Below, in pieces: positions 7,321 to 9,899 of a DNA stretch of 9,899 bases (position 1 is its first letter; every line of letters starts with the position of its first letter). Under the pieces are notes generated by a model, which saw only the letters and a list, made by a program, of their open reading frames with translations, did not search any database and was not told where the DNA came from. The position numbers and the translations under genes were made by a program. Origin of the DNA: Oceanicaulis sp. (GTDB taxonomy: Bacteria > Pseudomonadota > Alphaproteobacteria > Caulobacterales > Maricaulaceae); assembly GCA_007571185.1 (NCBI GenBank), contig RKRX01000104.1, positions 1-9,899 on the forward strand, written 5' to 3'.

Positions 7321-9270
7321 ATGACTGAGATCCTTGTCCCGGTTCCCAAGGGCTTTGCCGATGCAGCCATCACGCCTGAGCGCTATGCCGAGATGTACAA
7401 ACGTTCCATCTCTGACCCGGACGGGTTCTGGCGCGCCGAGCTTGATCGGTTGGACTGGATCAAAAGACCTGTCCAGATTTCGGACGTGTCCTTTTCCAGA
7501 GACGATCTGCACATTCGCTGGTTTTACGACGGCGAACTCAATGTCAGCTATAATTGCATTGATCGGCACCTGGCCGGGCGCGCAAACAAGGCGGCGCTGA
7601 TCTGGGAAGGCGATAACCCGGCCTCTCACCATTCCATCACCTATGCCCAGCTGCACAATCACGTGTGTCGGTTCGCCAATGAACTTAAAAAGATCGGTGT
7701 CCGCAAGGGTGACCGGGTTACCGTGTATATGCCGATGATCCCTGAGGCGGTCTACGCCATGCTGGCCTGCGCCCGGATCGGCGCCGTGCATTCGGTGGTG
7801 TTTGGCGGGTTCAGTCCCGAGGCGCTGGCGGGCCGGATCAATGATTGCCGGTCAGCATTTGTCGTGACGGCCGATCAGGGCGTGCGCGGCGGTAGAAGCG
7901 TGCCTTTGAAGACCAATGTGGACAAAGCGCTGGCCCTGGTTGAGGGCGTTCAGGCGGTGCTGTGTGTGCGCCACACCGGCGTACAGACATCTTGGGTTGA
8001 AGGGCGTGATTTCTGGCATCATGATCTGGCGCTGGATGTGGACGCTCGGTGCGCTCCCGAACCGATGAACGCTGAAGACCCGCTCTTCATCCTGTATACT
8101 TCGGGCTCTACCGGCAAGCCCAAGGGCGTGCTGCACACCACGGGCGGCTATCTGCTCTGGGCGTCGATGACCCATGAATACACTTTCGACCACCGCGAGG
8201 ATGACGTGTTCTGGTGCACCGCCGATGTAGGGTGGGTGACCGGGCACAGCTATATCGTTTACGGTCCGCTGGCCAATGGCGCAACCTCGGTGATGTTTGA
8301 AGGCGTGCCCACCTGGCCGGGGCCGGACCGGTTCTGGCGCGTGGTCGCCAAGCACAGGGTCACCACGCTTTATACCGCGCCGACCGCCATCCGCGCGCTG
8401 ATGCGAGAAGGCGATGCTCCGGTGAAAAAGCATGATCGCTCTTGCCTGCGCCTTCTGGGGTCGGTGGGGGAACCGATCAATCCTGAAGCCTGGCGCTGGT
8501 ATCATGAGGTTGTAGGCGAGGGGCGCTGCCCGATTGTGGACACCTGGTGGCAGACCGAAACCGGCGGGCATCTGATTACCCCGCTGCCCGGTGCGCATGC
8601 GCTCAGACCCGGCGCTGCGAGCTTTCCCATGTTCGGAGTGGAGCCCGCGCTGGCAGACTCTGAAGGGGCGTTGATGCCCGAAACCGGTGAGGCGGAAGGC
8701 AATCTGGTGATCAAGGGCAGCTGGCCGGGCCAGATGCGGACTGTCTACGGCGATCATCAGCGATTTATCGACACCTATTTCTCCACCTATGAAGGCCGGT
8801 ACTTCACTGGCGACGGCGCGCGCCGGGATGCACAGGGCTACTGGTGGATCACGGGACGGGTGGATGATGTTCTGAATGTGTCGGGTCACCGTCTGGGCAC
8901 GGCCGAGATCGAAAGCGCGCTGGTGGCTCACGAATGGGTCGCCGAAGCGGCTGTGGTGGGGCGCCCTCATGACATCAAGGGTCAGGGGATTTATTGCTTT
9001 GTCACTCTGGTGGCGGGGCGGGAGCCTGCTGAAGACACCGACCGCATTCTGAAAACCCATGTTCGGGCGCAGATCGGACCGGTGGCGACCCCTGATGTGA
9101 TTCAGTTCGCGCCGGGGCTGCCCAAGACCCGCTCGGGCAAGATCATGCGCCGGATTCTCAGAAAAATCGCCGAGGGCGAGTACGACAAGCTGGGCGACAC
9201 ATCCACCCTGGCCGATCCAGAGGTGGTCGAAGGCCTGGTCAGGGGCCGAAAACAAGCGGTGGAAGAGTGA
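7321..9270 (+). CDS. acs: Acetyl-CoA synthetase (AMP-forming)
   Basis: The enzyme activates acetate with ATP to acetyl-AMP and then acetyl-CoA, feeding the TCA and glyoxylate cycles. The 649-residue length is that of Acs. Motifs seen: the adenylation loop [11 protein letters not shown] (259-269), [10 protein letters not shown] (407-416, including Trp410 of the acyl pocket region), [10 protein letters not shown], the hinge [20 protein letters not shown], and [15 protein letters not shown] with the catalytic Lys607, the residue acetylated by Pat-type enzymes and restored by sirtuins in well-studied homologues. ATG 7321 has AGGAG about 7 bases upstream and gives the usual N-terminus; an upstream TTG at 7261 would add 20 residues without a site. 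A propionyl-CoA synthetase is less likely, since the [18 protein letters not shown] stretch is Acs-like. It follows gpsA by 94 bases and may have its own promoter. Confidence 0.94.
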   Translation: MTEILVPVPKGFADAAITPERYAEMYKRSISDPDGFWRAELDRLDWIKRPVQISDVSFSRDDLHIRWFYDGELNVSYNCIDRHLAGRANKAALIWEGDNPASHHSITYAQLHNHVCRFANELKKIGVRKGDRVTVYMPMIPEAVYAMLACARIGAVHSVVFGGFSPEALAGRINDCRSAFVVTADQGVRGGRSVPLKTNVDKALALVEGVQAVLCVRHTGVQTSWVEGRDFWHHDLALDVDARCAPEPMNAEDPLFILYTSGSTGKPKGVLHTTGGYLLWASMTHEYTFDHREDDVFWCTADVGWVTGHSYIVYGPLANGATSVMFEGVPTWPGPDRFWRVVAKHRVTTLYTAPTAIRALMREGDAPVKKHDRSCLRLLGSVGEPINPEAWRWYHEVVGEGRCPIVDTWWQTETGGHLITPLPGAHALRPGAASFPMFGVEPALADSEGALMPETGEAEGNLVIKGSWPGQMRTVYGDHQRFIDTYFSTYEGRYFTGDGARRDAQGYWWITGRVDDVLNVSGHRLGTAEIESALVAHEWVAEAAVVGRPHDIKGQGIYCFVTLVAGREPAEDTDRILKTHVRAQIGPVATPDVIQFAPGLPKTRSGKIMRRILRKIAEGEYDKLGDTSTLADPEVVEGLVRGRKQAVEE

Positions 9271-9313
9271 TCCAGGTCAGCGTGAGCCCTTGAACCGAAA
9301 TCACTGAACCTGT

Positions 9314-9457
9314 TCAACCCCAGGGCCCGCCAAAATCCTGCTTGCCATCGGGGTTTTGCGCACGGTGCGGGTCTGCTGGTTCCACCGCGCCGCCGCTGGC
9401 CATCTGACGCAGGCGGGCGATCCGGTTAGCGGTGGAGGGGTGAGTGGAAAACAAAGG
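9314..9457 (-). pseudogene. htpX: HtpX-like M48 metalloprotease, C-terminal 47 residues, interrupted by the IS
   Basis: On the minus strand a frame without a start, immediately inside the IS end, reads PLFSTHPSTANRIARLRQMA, continues 27 residues and ends at TGA 9314-9316. The LFSTHP.T..RI..L pattern is the hallmark of the end of HtpX/M48B inner-membrane zinc proteases, which degrade misfolded membrane proteins. The membrane segments and the HEXXH zinc site would lie upstream, on the far side of the inserted element. The gene is therefore split by the IS, and this 3' piece has no start or promoter of its own. It is convergent with acs, with 43 bases between the stops. Another M48-family protease is possible, as only the tail is visible. 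Confidence 0.75.
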
Positions 9458-9479
9458 GAATTATACGCAAAAGTGCCAT
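9458..9479. repeat. Terminal inverted repeat of the IS (inner end of the right copy)
   Basis: These 22 bases are the exact reverse complement of 379-400 and mark the border between the htpX-like coding frame and the IS. The bases just outside the two repeats are also alike (CTCCTTT and CCCTTT reading outwards), but this part is probably host sequence. Confidence 0.85.
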
Positions 9480-9673
9480 AGCGTGTTCTGTCAACCGTAA
9501 AATCGCAAGCCTCAATTCCAACACCTGCGACCTTTACACCACCAAATGCCGCCCCAACGGACAACACCCTGACTATTTAGCAAGTTCAGCCTCATAAACC
9601 CCGAATTTCCGCACAACAAGCCGCTGGTTGTGATTCAACCAGGTTTTCAACCAACACTGTTCAGAATAAAAGC

Positions 9674-9899
9674 TTACGCTATCGGGCGAGCTAACGAACA
9701 CAACCCGTTATCAGCTATCAAATCAACATAGCGAAGTCTCTTGTTCACCATGCCCGCTACAAGGGAGTTCATTTGAACAAGGGTGTCCCGTGAACGAACA
9801 TTGTGCCGCCCGGCAAACTCATCAACATAGCGTTGCAGGTGCTTGGGCGACATTTTGTGGTAAACGCCTATAGCCGACCGCTTGAACATGGCCCAGAAC
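9674..9899 (-). CDS. IS1595-family (ISXO2-like) transposase, C-terminal fragment
   Basis: The frame enters from beyond the window edge and ends at TAA 9674-9676, giving about 74 residues. It reads FWAMFKRSAIGVYHKMSPKH, then LQRYVDEFAGRHNVR, and later MVNKRLRYVDLIADNGL. The pattern FW..(L/F)KR...G.YH..S.KHL.RY..EF..R.N.R is characteristic of the end of the DDE-type ISXO2-like transposase domain of IS1595-family elements. The ATG at 9887-9889 is internal: TTC TGG GCC just before it is in frame and encodes the conserved FWA. The catalytic acidic residues lie outside the window, so whether the full enzyme is intact is unknown. It lies about 195 bases from the element's end and reads towards it. 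Confidence 0.88.
   Translation of the reverse strand, partial: FWAMFKRSAIGVYHKMSPKHLQRYVDEFAGRHNVRSRDTLVQMNSLVAGMVNKRLRYVDLIADNGLCSLARPIA

Larger units (their letters stand above)
9458..9899 (-). mobile_element. IS1595-family insertion sequence, 3' end (cut by window end)
   Basis: It begins with the 22-base terminal repeat at the border with the split htpX-like gene, followed by about 194 bases without a recognisable gene (9480-9673) and then the C-terminus of a transposase on the minus strand. In the non-coding part I see only a weak hairpin (CACAAC 9612-9617 with GTTGTG 9627-9632), not a convincing terminator. The transposase identifies the family. The rest of the element lies beyond the window. 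Confidence 0.85.

Noticed and set aside
7852..9255. 467-residue minus-strand open frame opposite acs
   Set aside because: A long antisense frame is common in GC-rich genes; acs on the plus strand has all adenylate-forming motifs, and the antisense product has none.
9301..9567. 88-residue minus-strand open frame across the IS/htpX junction
   Set aside because: It joins IS sequence to the wrong frame of the htpX-like remnant; the real coding frame there is the one ending at 9314.
9480..9673. Hidden gene or structured RNA in the IS 3' non-coding part
   Set aside because: No open frame with a start and ribosome-binding site was found, and only weak short hairpins are present.
1..9899. Circular molecule joined at the window ends
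   Set aside because: Joining 9899 to 1 would run the toxin frame directly into out-of-frame transposase sequence and would truncate both genes, so the ends are better seen as a contig or window cut.
1..9899. CRISPR array, tRNA or rRNA genes
   Set aside because: No regularly spaced direct repeats and no tRNA- or rRNA-like sequences were seen on reading the window.

Overview
The window looks like a piece of an alphaproteobacterial chromosome. The body (about 401-9457) is GC-rich. Its gene set (hemC, hemD, a mitofilin/Mic60-like gene and a HemY N-terminal-family gene in one run) is typical of Alphaproteobacteria. The overall flavour suggests the Maricaulales/Hyphomonadaceae, but that is an inference from gene content, not a database match. 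Both edges (1-400 and 9458-9899) are parts of insertion-sequence DNA. Those two edges carry the same 22-base end sequence in inverted orientation, so the window has IS ends on both sides and reads like a draft contig cut at repeats.

Layout, left to right. 1-400 is an AT-rich mobile-element end carrying a toxin-antitoxin pair on the minus strand: a RelE/YafQ-like toxin cut by the window edge, and its antitoxin. At about 400 it interrupts a uridine-kinase-like gene, of which only the N-terminal P-loop half remains (401-677). Next comes a tightly packed minus-strand cluster, read right to left: hemC (porphobilinogen deaminase), hemD (uroporphyrinogen-III synthase), a mitofilin-like membrane protein, the HemY-family TPR membrane protein, then the broken kinase. 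hemC is divergent from tsaD across about 99 bases. tsaD (tRNA t6A37 modification) and gpsA (glycerol-3-phosphate dehydrogenase) form a plus-strand pair, followed by acs (acetyl-CoA synthetase). Converging on acs is the 3' end of an HtpX-like M48 protease gene (9314-9457), itself cut by the second IS end. The rest (9458-9899) is the 3' end of an IS1595-family element with the C-terminus of its transposase.

How the genes work together. hemC and hemD catalyse consecutive steps from porphobilinogen to uroporphyrinogen III. The mitofilin-like and HemY-family genes are membrane proteins that travel with these heme genes in this bacterial class. tsaD, gpsA and acs are housekeeping functions in translation fidelity, phospholipid precursor supply and acetate activation.

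The most unusual part is the edges. The simplest reading is that an IS1595-family element carrying a toxin-antitoxin module as passenger has inserted at least twice, once in the kinase gene and once in the htpX-like gene. Both copies would lie in the same orientation and bracket about 9.06 kb of housekeeping genes. Only complementary halves of the element are visible, so its full structure is inferred.
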